In this document: positions 13,398 through 20,761 of the stretch, one piece after another
How positions within the stretch are numbered: the stretch's first letter is position 1
How the letters are laid out: each line of letters opens with the position of its first letter
NCBI GenBank assembly: GCA_964475145.1
Contig: CAYYVK010000002.1
Location: forward strand, 1-36,698
Length of the DNA: 36,698 bases
Direction of reading: 5' to 3'
Source: CAYYVK01 sp964475145
GTDB taxonomy: Archaea; Aenigmatarchaeota; Aenigmatarchaeia; CG10238-14; SCSR01
Position numbers and translations under genes: made by a program
Notes under the pieces: generated by a model
The model's input: only the letters and a program-made list of their open reading frames with translations
The model's database searches: none
Told to the model about the DNA's origin: nothing

Positions 13398-16300
13398 TTA
13401 ACCTATGTAAGCTGGAGGAATTTCCTTTTCTTTTTCTGGTTTTTTAGTTCTTTCGACGAACTTTTGATAGTATACCATAGTATCCTTAGAAATACTGGGT
13501 AGAACTTTTTTCAGAGCCTCTTCAAAGTGTTTAGACTTTACTTCTTTTGCTTTCATATTTTCTCTTAACGCGTTCATCGCAGCTTCTCTACAAACAGCTT
13601 CTATGTCTGCTCCTGAATATCCTTCTGTCTTCTTAGCCAGCTCACGTAAGTCTACATCCTTAGCTAAGGGCATGTTCTTAGTATGCACTTTAAATATAGC
13701 AAGCCTGCTCTTTTCGTCTGGGGGTGGTATGAGTACAAACCTATCTATTCTTCCAGGTCTGAGCAAAGCAGGGTCAACCATGTCAGGTCTATTAGTAGCA
13801 GCTATGACTACCACTCCTTTAGTCTCTTCTATCCCAGACATTTCTGTCAATAATTGCGAGACTACAGTCTCTGTTACTGCACTTCCTCTATACAAACCTC
13901 TTCTTGGAGCCAAAGCATCTATTTCGTCAAAAAATATGATTGCAGGAGCAACTTGTCTTGCCCTTCTGAAAAGCTCTCTTATTCGTCTCTCAGACTCTCC
14001 AACCCAAAGCGTAAGAACTTCTGGTCCTTTAACTGCTATGAAGTTTGCTCCGCTTTCATTAGCTACAGCCTTAGCAAGTAATGTCTTACCACATCCTGGT
14101 GGCCCATAAAGAAGTATGCCTCTTGGCGGCTCTATACCAAGCCTTTTGAAAGATTCCGGATTCTTGAGCGGCCATTCAACCATTTCTCTTAACTGCTGCT
14201 TTACATCTTCTAGTCCACCTATATCTTCCCACTTGACTTTAGGAACTTCGACTAAAACTTCGCGCATCGCAGAAGGTTCTACCATTTTCAAAGCATTCTC
14301 AAAATCTTCTTTAGTTACAACAAGCTTTTCCATTACCTCTTTGGGCAATTCTTTCTCTTCTTTCCACTTTATTTCTGGTAATACTCTCCTTAAAGCTGCC
14401 ATTGCAGCTTCTTTGCACAGAGCAGCAAGGTCAGCACCTACATATCCGTAAGTTATGTCAGCAATGTGCTCTAAATCAACATCCTTAGCTAAAGGCATGT
14501 TTCTTGTATGAATCTTTAGAATTTCTAGTCTACCGTTTCTGTCAGGGACAGGGAATTCTATTTCTCTGTCGAACCTACCAGGTCTTCTTAGAGCAGGATC
14601 TAGGCTGTTTGGTCTATTAGTAGCAGCTATGACTATTACCTTTCCTCTTGATTTCAATCCGTCCATCTGACTTAAAAGTGTAGAAACAACTCTTCTCTCA
14701 ACTTCACCAGTAACTTCTTCCCTTTTCGGTGCAATAGCATCTATTTCGTCAATAAAGATTATTGCAGGAGCATTCTTTTCAGCTTCTTCAAATATTCTTT
14801 TTATGTTTTGCTCGGATTCACCATACCATTTGGAGTTGTGCATCACATGACCGTATCCAGTTATAAAATTGCTTAGAGAAGTTCCAAAATCATACATTAC
14901 ATACTCTTCATCAACTCTTTTCACGTCAACTATTTTGTCTAGAAGTAGCTCTCTTTTAGTTATTTTTTCTACAAGGTTCAACATACACTTTTCATCTTCG
15001 TTTAGCTCACTACCTTTTGCTTTAATTATTTCTACTACTTTTTCTAAGGTATGTAGAGTTGGCCTTTTTCTAAGGTTTAGATAAGGTTCTATTTTATAAT
15101 TACGACCGTAATTTATCCTATGTTTTTTAAGGATACTTTTCAAGATTTTCAGGAGAAATTCTGGAACATATTCGTAGGATCTTTTAGAAGAGGGTACACG
15201 ATATTCGAGCAGCCCCAATTCTTTTACCATACTCTCAAAGAATTTTAAATTGTATTCACCTTTTAATACAATCTTCTTAACTTTACTAAGCTTGTTAGTA
15301 TGTGGAAATGGTCCATTAAACACCAAGCCTCTTGAAAATCCTATGCTTTTTATCTTTTCTAATACATACTCATCAATACTGTACAATGTTATAGAATGCT
15401 TACCTTTAGTCCCGTCTGTCACAAGTAACCCTAGAATAAAGGCGGTAAAGAGACGACTGTCAAGCTTTGGTAACCATTTGTCAACAAACTCTCTATAATT
15501 CTTTTTGCCGGACTTGAATCCTATAAAATTAAAGAATCTTACAAGTTCAGTGGAATAAATTATTGTTCTCTTTGGATATCTGCTCATCTTTTCTATTCCA
15601 AAAACTTCTTTTATTAGTTCTACAAATTTTTCGTGTAGTTTTCTATTTTCACCTGTAAAAGTTATGTTATCTTTTCCTACACAACCATCACCAGCGACCA
15701 TTCCAAGAAGAAAAGAAAGTTCTTTACTGAATTTCTTTACCTTGATTTGTGGGGATTCGAAGTTTATTTCTGGAGGTTCAACATTCTTCAATACATATGT
15801 TACTACATAGTCTTTATCACTCCTAAGGAAGAGTGGCGTCTTCCAACCAATGCCACTCTCCGAGACTGTAAGTAACGGATGGTTGGAAGACACTTTATAG
15901 CTTGTAGTAGACAAAACGATATTGAAATAGGAAGGCACTTTTACCATCGTAGTTTCAAGAAGTTGTGTTTTGTCAACATTGAAGGAAGGATTTCTTATTC
16001 CTTTCAAAAAGCCCTCTGCAGAGTACGACACATAGTTCTTACCCTCTCCGATTTTCTCTCTCTTACTGTTTTCAAATATTTGGCATGCATTTATGATAGA
16101 TTCGTTCTGGACCAATGGTGTACTCCCGTCAATACACATTATTTCCGGTGCACTTACTGATATGAAGTATGCTCCACTTTCGTTGGCTACTGCCTTAGCC
16201 AAAAGTGTTTTACCAGTCCCTGGGGGTCCGTACAACAGCACTCCTTTTGGTGCTTCAATACCAAGCCTTTCAAATAGCTCAGGATGTCTGAGTGGTAGTT

Positions 16301-16994
16301 CTATAATCTCTCTCACTTTCTCTATTATCGGCTTTATTCCACCTATATCTTCATAAGTAACGACAGGAGCTCTTTCTTCAAGCTTTAAGCTCTCAGGAAG
16401 TTCTGGCAAGATTTCTATTTCAGTAATCTCGTCCACTCTAACTATACCGGAAGGGTTTGTGTTTACTACTACAAACTTTGTTTCAGCTGGCATTGGTGTG
16501 AAGAAAAAATCAAAGTCACTTTCAAAATCGATGCCAAAAAATTCTTCAAAGAGGCTGCTTCCTCTTCCTTTCCTCTTAACTACTGGCGATGGTACAATTA
16601 TATCTCCTTTTGTAACAGGTCTTTTATAAATGTTTTGCTTGACTATATTTGGAGAAATTTGGATCATCACTCCTTTTTGAGCTGGAGCAAGTGTAATGCT
16701 TCTTGCTTCCTTTACATCAGCTTTTCTTACTTTTACGTATTCCCCAACACCAGAGCCTGCATTCCTTCTTGTTATTCCATCCATCCTTATGATGTTTAAA
16801 CCAACGTCAGCAGGGTAAGACCTCAAAGCAATTGCACCTGTCTTTTTAGTTCCTTCTATTTCTACTATATCACCCGGCTTTACACCTATCTTTTCCATAG
16901 CACTAGACTCAAACCTAACTATTCCGCGCCCAGCCTCTTCTCTTGCTGTTAGCTCGCCTACCTTAAGCCTGATTTCTTTAACCTCTTCAGCCAT
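13398..16994 (-). CDS. cdc48: CDC48/VAT AAA+ ATPase interrupted by an intein
   Basis: The 1198-residue precursor contains the CDC48 N domain (1-~205), D1 with Walker A GPPGTGKT (256-263) and Walker B FIDEIDA (~748-753), and D2 with Walker A GPPGCGKT (964-971) and Walker B FFDEIDA. An intein of 434 residues sits at 287-720, between EIM and SKWYGESE, directly before the D1 pore loop (KWYG). Splicing leaves a 764-residue ATPase, the normal size. CDC48 unfolds protein substrates for the proteasome as a hexamer. In D2 the segment before the pore is VLTLWVGESE, with Leu where Ser-Lys or Thr-Lys is usual. The gene overlaps the upstream 103-aa gene by 8 bases. The C terminus EIPPAYIG lacks the HbYX ending of some homologues. 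Confidence 0.97.
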   Translation of the reverse strand: MAEEVKEIRLKVGELTAREEAGRGIVRFESSAMEKIGVKPGDIVEIEGTKKTGAIALRSYPADVGLNIIRMDGITRRNAGSGVGEYVKVRKADVKEARSITLAPAQKGVMIQISPNIVKQNIYKRPVTKGDIIVPSPVVKRKGRGSSLFEEFFGIDFESDFDFFFTPMPAETKFVVVNTNPSGIVRVDEITEIEILPELPESLKLEERAPVVTYEDIGGIKPIIEKVREIIELPLRHPELFERLGIEAPKGVLLYGPPGTGKTLLAKAVANESGAYFISVSAPEIMCIDGSTPLVQNESIINACQIFENSKREKIGEGKNYVSYSAEGFLKGIRNPSFNVDKTQLLETTMVKVPSYFNIVLSTTSYKVSSNHPLLTVSESGIGWKTPLFLRSDKDYVVTYVLKNVEPPEINFESPQIKVKKFSKELSFLLGMVAGDGCVGKDNITFTGENRKLHEKFVELIKEVFGIEKMSRYPKRTIIYSTELVRFFNFIGFKSGKKNYREFVDKWLPKLDSRLFTAFILGLLVTDGTKGKHSITLYSIDEYVLEKIKSIGFSRGLVFNGPFPHTNKLSKVKKIVLKGEYNLKFFESMVKELGLLEYRVPSSKRSYEYVPEFLLKILKSILKKHRINYGRNYKIEPYLNLRKRPTLHTLEKVVEIIKAKGSELNEDEKCMLNLVEKITKRELLLDKIVDVKRVDEEYVMYDFGTSLSNFITGYGHVMHNSKWYGESEQNIKRIFEEAEKNAPAIIFIDEIDAIAPKREEVTGEVERRVVSTLLSQMDGLKSRGKVIVIAATNRPNSLDPALRRPGRFDREIEFPVPDRNGRLEILKIHTRNMPLAKDVDLEHIADITYGYVGADLAALCKEAAMAALRRVLPEIKWKEEKELPKEVMEKLVVTKEDFENALKMVEPSAMREVLVEVPKVKWEDIGGLEDVKQQLREMVEWPLKNPESFKRLGIEPPRGILLYGPPGCGKTLLAKAVANESGANFIAVKGPEVLTLWVGESERRIRELFRRARQVAPAIIFFDEIDALAPRRGLYRGSAVTETVVSQLLTEMSGIEETKGVVVIAATNRPDMVDPALLRPGRIDRFVLIPPPDEKSRLAIFKVHTKNMPLAKDVDLRELAKKTEGYSGADIEAVCREAAMNALRENMKAKEVKSKHFEEALKKVLPSISKDTMVYYQKFVERTKKPEKEKEIPPAYIG
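14835..16136 (-). other. Intein in CDC48 with LAGLIDADG homing endonuclease
   Basis: The intein starts at Cys287 (CIDGSTPLVQ, block A) and ends with VMHN (Asn720), followed by Ser as +1 residue. Block B is the SSNHPLLTV element (~369-377). Two LAGLIDADG-type motifs, FLLGMVAGDGCVG (~428-440) and FILGLLVTDGTKG (~519-531), keep their acidic residues, so the endonuclease looks intact. Block F/G is YDFGTSLSNFITGYGHVMHN. Every residue expected for splicing (Cys1, His of block B, penultimate His, last Asn, +1 Ser) is present. Confidence 0.95.
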
Positions 16995-17298
16995 AATCTT
17001 CCCAATCCTCCTCTAATAATACTTTGAAAGATTTCCATATAATCTTATCTGCCCATTCTTCGAAAAACTTTATCACTCTATCGGTGAAGTCTTCTGAAAC
17101 GATGAAGCTACTTTGGTCAACTTTTAAGTGAGGTATTTCTTTTAGCAGTCCAGGTCTTTCATACTCGTACTTACTTTTCTTACTTGGTACAACTTGCTTC
17201 CATCCGTACAAAGCTTTGAAAAATTTAACCTTCTCATAGCTAGAGGAAAACTTATCACTCTTAAGGGTGAATGCAAAGAGTACAGCCTTCTTTTGCAT
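16987..17298 (-). CDS. Conserved-looking 103-aa protein upstream of CDC48, unknown
   Basis: The protein starts MQKKAVLFAFTLKSDKFSSS, with a Lys/Tyr-rich middle (LYGWKQVVPSKKSKYEYERP, then GLLKEIPHLKV) and an acidic end. No membrane span or metal motif is visible. The order of strands and helices suggests a compact alpha/beta fold, and the basic aromatic middle would suit nucleic-acid or tRNA contact, but that is only a guess. Its stop overlaps the CDC48 start by 8 bases, so translation is coupled. The promoter has TTTAAATATTT about 15-25 bases ahead of the ATG at 17298, making this the probable first gene of the long operon. Confidence 0.65.
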   Translation of the reverse strand: MQKKAVLFAFTLKSDKFSSSYEKVKFFKALYGWKQVVPSKKSKYEYERPGLLKEIPHLKVDQSSFIVSEDFTDRVIKFFEEWADKIIWKSFKVLLEEDWEDYG

Positions 17299-17337
17299 TT
17301 AGTGTAATATAGAACACTAAATATTTAAAGTTTTCTG

Positions 17338-18159
17338 TTAAGCATGAATCTCTACAACATCCTTGTCCTTTAACGAGTACTCCAAGCCAACCTTCCTTCC
17401 TGAAAACTTTGAATCGTCAAAAATTCTGGCAAACTTAAAAGTTTTTATCCAACTTCTGTTAACTTTTTCCATAAAATCTTTTAGCGAGCTACCTTCTTTC
17501 ATCACTACAGGTTTGCTTTCTACAGGCTTACCAACAGGCTTGGCAAAAACTCTAACTATCTTACATTCTTTTAAAATTTCATTCAAAAGCTTCTGATAGT
17601 CTTTACAGCTACTAAGCCAAACAATTCTTTTCTTCTCTCCAAGATTGTTCTCTTCCAAAACTTTGTACAGCTTTTCTGAATCTTTTTCTTCTCTTACAAG
17701 GAGCAGTAACAAATCAGAAGCATGAGCTATTGTCATATGTTTCCTAAGGAAGAAGGAAGGTATTTCTACAAGTTGGACGCTTACTCCTTCAAAGAAGCAA
17801 ACGCCTGTAATAGGTTCTTTTGTTGTATAGGGTACATTACTAACCTCAACAGAAGCGTTTGTTAAATTTCTCAGCAAAGTACTTTTTCCGCTTTGAGTTA
17901 AACCAATTATTGAAACGAGCAAATCACCAGTTTTCTTTATAGTTTCAGTCTTTCTTCCAGCTTTTCTAGACTTTCTTTCTATCTCGTCTTCAAGCTTAGA
18001 AAGCTTTTTTCTCAGGTCTCCTAGTAAGTTTTCTGTCCCTTTGTGCTTTGGAGTAACTGATATGAGCTTTTTCAGCAGTTCTCTCTTCTTCTTCAAATCT
18101 TTCGTTTTTCTGTATTCTTCTTCCACCAAGTACCATTCAGCTGGCAAGTTTGCAGGCAT
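17338..18159 (-). CDS. DRG-like GTPase homologue with degenerate GTP-specificity motifs
   Basis: The N terminus (MPANLPAEWYLVEEEYRKTK and the VTPKHKGTENLLGDLRKKLSKL helix pair) is that of the DRG/COG1163 GTPases that associate with translating ribosomes. The P-loop is G86-LTQSGK-S93. However, the G3 motif DxxG is E132-I-P-S135 and the NKxD motif is replaced by SSCKD (183-187), so GTP binding or hydrolysis is doubtful. A TGS-like domain closes the protein (~233-273; FKFARIFDDSKFSGRKVGLE ... LKDKDVVEIHA). At 273 residues it is shorter than normal DRGs (~360). It could be a regulator that has lost enzymatic function, or a nucleotide-binding protein with altered specificity. It stands alone, with a promoter in the 82-base spacer divergent from the Cas4-like gene. 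Confidence 0.8.
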   Translation of the reverse strand: MPANLPAEWYLVEEEYRKTKDLKKKRELLKKLISVTPKHKGTENLLGDLRKKLSKLEDEIERKSRKAGRKTETIKKTGDLLVSIIGLTQSGKSTLLRNLTNASVEVSNVPYTTKEPITGVCFFEGVSVQLVEIPSFFLRKHMTIAHASDLLLLLVREEKDSEKLYKVLEENNLGEKKRIVWLSSCKDYQKLLNEILKECKIVRVFAKPVGKPVESKPVVMKEGSSLKDFMEKVNRSWIKTFKFARIFDDSKFSGRKVGLEYSLKDKDVVEIHA

Positions 18160-18241
18160 AATTAATAGTTTGTGCTTTGTTTTTATTCTAACGGAAGTAA
18201 GGGAAGGATAAAGTTAAAAGCTTTCCTACCAAACTTTTTTT

Positions 18242-18901
18242 ATGTTTGATTTTGATAAGCTGTTGGAAAAACATATAGCAAGAGAGCATAAGCCCAAAAA
18301 GATAGGAAAGTACTATCCTTCTGAGGTCGGCAATTGTTTGAGGAAAGTCTGGTACTCTTACAAGTATCCACAAGAAATAGATATAAACAAACAGAAGATT
18401 TTTGAAGTTGGAAACATGATTCACGCTTTTGTAATAGATGTTTTGAAGAACACTAGAAATGAGAAGATAAAGCTATTGAAAAGTGAGCTCCCTTTTGACA
18501 TGAGAATAGATAAGTTTCAAGTTTCTGGGAGAGTAGACGACCTACTTTTGCTGAAAGTGGAAAACAAGAAATTGCTTGTCGAGGTCAAATCTTGCAAGAA
18601 CGTGGAAGCAGTTAAAAAGCCCCATTTTAATCACAAACTCCAACTACAGTTTTACATGTATGCTACTGGAGTGCATGATGGTGCTATGCTTTATATTGAC
18701 AAGAACAACTTGAAAAGTAAAGTTTTCCCAGTAGATTTCGATCGTCAGGAAGCAGAGAAAATAGTAGAAAGGTTTAAGTTGTTACATACTTCCCTTCTTT
18801 CAAACAAGCTGCCACCTGCTGAAGGTATGGAGAATGAGGAGATGAAAGGCTTTTGTAGGTATTGTGAGTATGTAGATAAGTGTAAGCGGAATGAGACCTG
18901 A
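18242..18901 (+). CDS. Cas4-like PD-(D/E)XK nuclease with Fe-S cluster cysteines
   Basis: The 219-residue protein has the Cas4/RecB-family layout: Cys32 near the N terminus (EVGNCLRKVWY), His61 (VGNMIHAF), Asp99/Asp100 (SGRVDDLLL), Glu114-Val-Lys116 (LVEVKSC), a QxxxY-type motif (LQLQFYMYA, 133-141) and a C-terminal cluster Cys205-x2-Cys208-x5-Cys214. Those four cysteines match the Fe-S site of Cas4 and AddB-like exonucleases. No cas1, effector genes or CRISPR array lie in the window, so a stand-alone repair or recombination exonuclease is more likely than a CRISPR role. The 3' side is a 292-base non-coding region. Confidence 0.85.
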   Translation: MFDFDKLLEKHIAREHKPKKIGKYYPSEVGNCLRKVWYSYKYPQEIDINKQKIFEVGNMIHAFVIDVLKNTRNEKIKLLKSELPFDMRIDKFQVSGRVDDLLLLKVENKKLLVEVKSCKNVEAVKKPHFNHKLQLQFYMYATGVHDGAMLYIDKNNLKSKVFPVDFDRQEAEKIVERFKLLHTSLLSNKLPPAEGMENEEMKGFCRYCEYVDKCKRNET

Positions 18902-19193
18902 CTGATTTTGCATTCTTTAGCAAGAATTAAGTATGTTTAAGTTTTTAATGGAAAATGTAAAATAATTTTATTCTTTTAACAACTAAATTTTGAGGTTAAA
19001 AACACTGAAAGGTTTCAGGGCTCTATATCAGAAGATTGATTTTTGTTTGAATTGAAGTTGTAATTCTTTTTGTTTCTATGAAATTCGTTATCAAACCCTT
19101 ATTCAAAAGGGTAAGAAGCAAGGAGATAAATCTTTTCTATCTGGTCTTGAATTATTTTCCAAGTAACTCATGCTAGAACTATATTTCCTTCAG
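18902..19193. other. Non-coding spacer, 292 bases
   Basis: No supported gene. It contains a small perfect hairpin, ACCCTT/AAGGGT, near 19096-19113, and AT-rich runs. The minus strand has a 22-codon ATG frame without a recognisable protein. It lies between two 3' ends, the Cas4-like gene on plus and the gene at 19194 on minus, so it probably holds termination signals only. Confidence 0.5.
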
Positions 19194-19592
19194 CTATTTA
19201 TATCTTTGCTTTAAAATGAAAATATACTTCATCGGCACAAAAGCTTCTAAATCACTTTCATAAGCACAATCTGTACAACGATAACCAACAACAATTTCCT
19301 TGTTCAACAAGTTTTTTACTTTTATTGGTTTAACAGGAGAGTCGCAAATTGGACATTTTTCTATTTTCAAAAGTCCAACCTTTTTCTTAGTTTTTGCTTT
19401 AACTTCTATTTCTGGTATCTCTAGCGCAATCCTTTTAACTCTTGTTGGCGATAGCGTATATTCTTTGTCTTCTTTTCTTAACTGCTTTAAAACTAGTTCA
19501 CACAGCTCTTCTTGCGATTCAACCTTGAGCCTAGACGAAAGTACAGACTTGATAACTTGAGCAACTTTTTCTTTAGGGGCAATCTTCTTCAT
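19194..19592 (-). CDS. Helical N-terminal domain plus zinc ribbon, unknown
   Basis: The 132-residue protein has an N-terminal helical region (residues 1-65) that looks like a small winged-helix domain, with SPTRVKRIALEIPEIEVKAK as the recognition-helix and wing stretch. A C-terminal zinc ribbon follows, with CPICDSPV and YRCTDCAYESD (two Cys-x2-Cys knuckles). The layout suggests a DNA- or RNA-binding protein found widely in archaea, but I cannot name the family with certainty. It is monocistronic, divergent from the gene at 19683. Confidence 0.7.
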   Translation of the reverse strand: MKKIAPKEKVAQVIKSVLSSRLKVESQEELCELVLKQLRKEDKEYTLSPTRVKRIALEIPEIEVKAKTKKKVGLLKIEKCPICDSPVKPIKVKNLLNKEIVVGYRCTDCAYESDLEAFVPMKYIFILKQRYK

Positions 19593-19682
19593 AATTACAA
19601 TTCTGTAACTAGCATTTAAAAGCTTCTGCTTGAAGCTATATTTTTTGTTACAAAAATTTTTAAATTCTTTAAAATTCTTACT

Positions 19683-19874
19683 TTGGTGTGGGTCTTGAAG
19701 GAGGAAGTATACGTCACTACTATAAGAAAAATTCTTGGACCAGAACCTACTTGCTATTGCCCTAAGAGGAAAGAAAAAGTTCCTAGCGATTTATGCTTAA
19801 GGTGCAGCGAGTTTGTAGGAGATGCTGGTTGCACTTACGAGAAGAAGGCATATTGGCGTTTAAGCAAGAGATAG
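19683..19874 (+). CDS. 63-aa cysteine-rich protein, unknown
   Basis: Five cysteines in the pattern C-x-C-x11-C-x2-C-x8-C (CYC ... LCLRCSEFVGDAGC) suggest one metal site, zinc or iron-sulfur, plus a spare Cys. The ending AYWRLSKR is basic. The start is TTG at 19683 or GTG at 19686; a TATA-like TTTTAAAT about 26 bases upstream favours a leaderless start there. Its 3' end overlaps the convergent presenilin-type gene by 15 bases. Confidence 0.6.
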   Translation: MVWVLKEEVYVTTIRKILGPEPTCYCPKRKEKVPSDLCLRCSEFVGDAGCTYEKKAYWRLSKR

Positions 19875-20729
19875 CAAGAATCCTGCAAGCATTCCTGCAG
19901 AAATGACTGGAAGTGCGGGCAAAGCTTTACCAGGCCTTTTGACAGTAAAGTAGAGCAAAGCAGCAAGAGCTATGAAAGAGCCGAATATTGTAGATATTGC
20001 ATTCAACAAGCTAAACTTTCTGAGAACAGAAACAGAGAAGAGCAAGGGAACTAGAATGTCGCCGCCACCTAACTGGAACACATGAGCTTTTATTCTCTTC
20101 TTACTCCCGCTGTAATCTATCTTGATGGGTTTTTTGAACTTGTAAGGGAAAGAAAAAGTGAAAGCACTATCACTTTCTATTAGTGCTTTTGCCATGTACA
20201 CCATATGCTTTGTGACAAAGACTGAAAGAAAATCGTAAACAGAAAGGATTACTACAAAGATCATAGCTGGTAGAACATCTATAGAAGCGCCTATCACTCC
20301 TCCTGCTCCTGCTATTGCAAATATTGTTGCTAAAGTTTTGTTTATATGATTTGGTCTAAGGATTCGCCAAAGAGTTAAAGCAAGAGCGAGGATAATTCCA
20401 AAGGAAATCATCACATCAAACAGAACAACTCCAAATGGAATTATTGCATCAAAAGCTAGCCAAGAAGAGAAGAAAACTGCAAAAAGTTCTAATCCACGCA
20501 ATAAAATGTTTTTTATACGAAAGAAGCGGATGAGTGCTAGAACTAGAACTGTGGTTATTATCACGTATATAAAAATTCTTAATCCACTTAAAGGAGATTC
20601 AGGATTTTCTACTACAGGAGGCACTACACCTGATCGAATAAAACTTATGTATTGAATGCCAACATAAAGACCAATCACTTGAGTGATCAAGGATATACTA
20701 ACAAACCAAAAAATTACCTTTTCTTCCAT
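19860..20729 (-). CDS. Presenilin/signal-peptide-peptidase-type intramembrane aspartyl protease
   Basis: The 289-residue protein has about nine hydrophobic segments and the three catalytic signatures of family A22: Y-D166 in SVYDFLSV, the G-x-G-D type motif GGGD224 (FQLGGGDILVP) and PALP (271-274) before the last span. Between spans 6 and 7 lies a soluble basic loop (PYKFKKPIKIDYSGSKKRIK). Such proteases cut membrane segments of other proteins, for example remnant signal peptides. It is transcribed in the same direction as PEP synthase and L10e, 32 bases after PEP synthase, without evident functional link. Confidence 0.92.
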   Translation of the reverse strand: MEEKVIFWFVSISLITQVIGLYVGIQYISFIRSGVVPPVVENPESPLSGLRIFIYVIITTVLVLALIRFFRIKNILLRGLELFAVFFSSWLAFDAIIPFGVVLFDVMISFGIILALALTLWRILRPNHINKTLATIFAIAGAGGVIGASIDVLPAMIFVVILSVYDFLSVFVTKHMVYMAKALIESDSAFTFSFPYKFKKPIKIDYSGSKKRIKAHVFQLGGGDILVPLLFSVSVLRKFSLLNAISTIFGSFIALAALLYFTVKRPGKALPALPVISAGMLAGFLLSLA

Positions 20730-20761
20730 TTTAATATTTTTGCTTTCTAAGCAGAAAACTT

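Noticed and set aside
18242..18901. CRISPR-Cas locus
   Set aside because: Only a Cas4-like nuclease here and a Cas2-like gene 17 kb away; no repeats, cas1 or effectors in the window.
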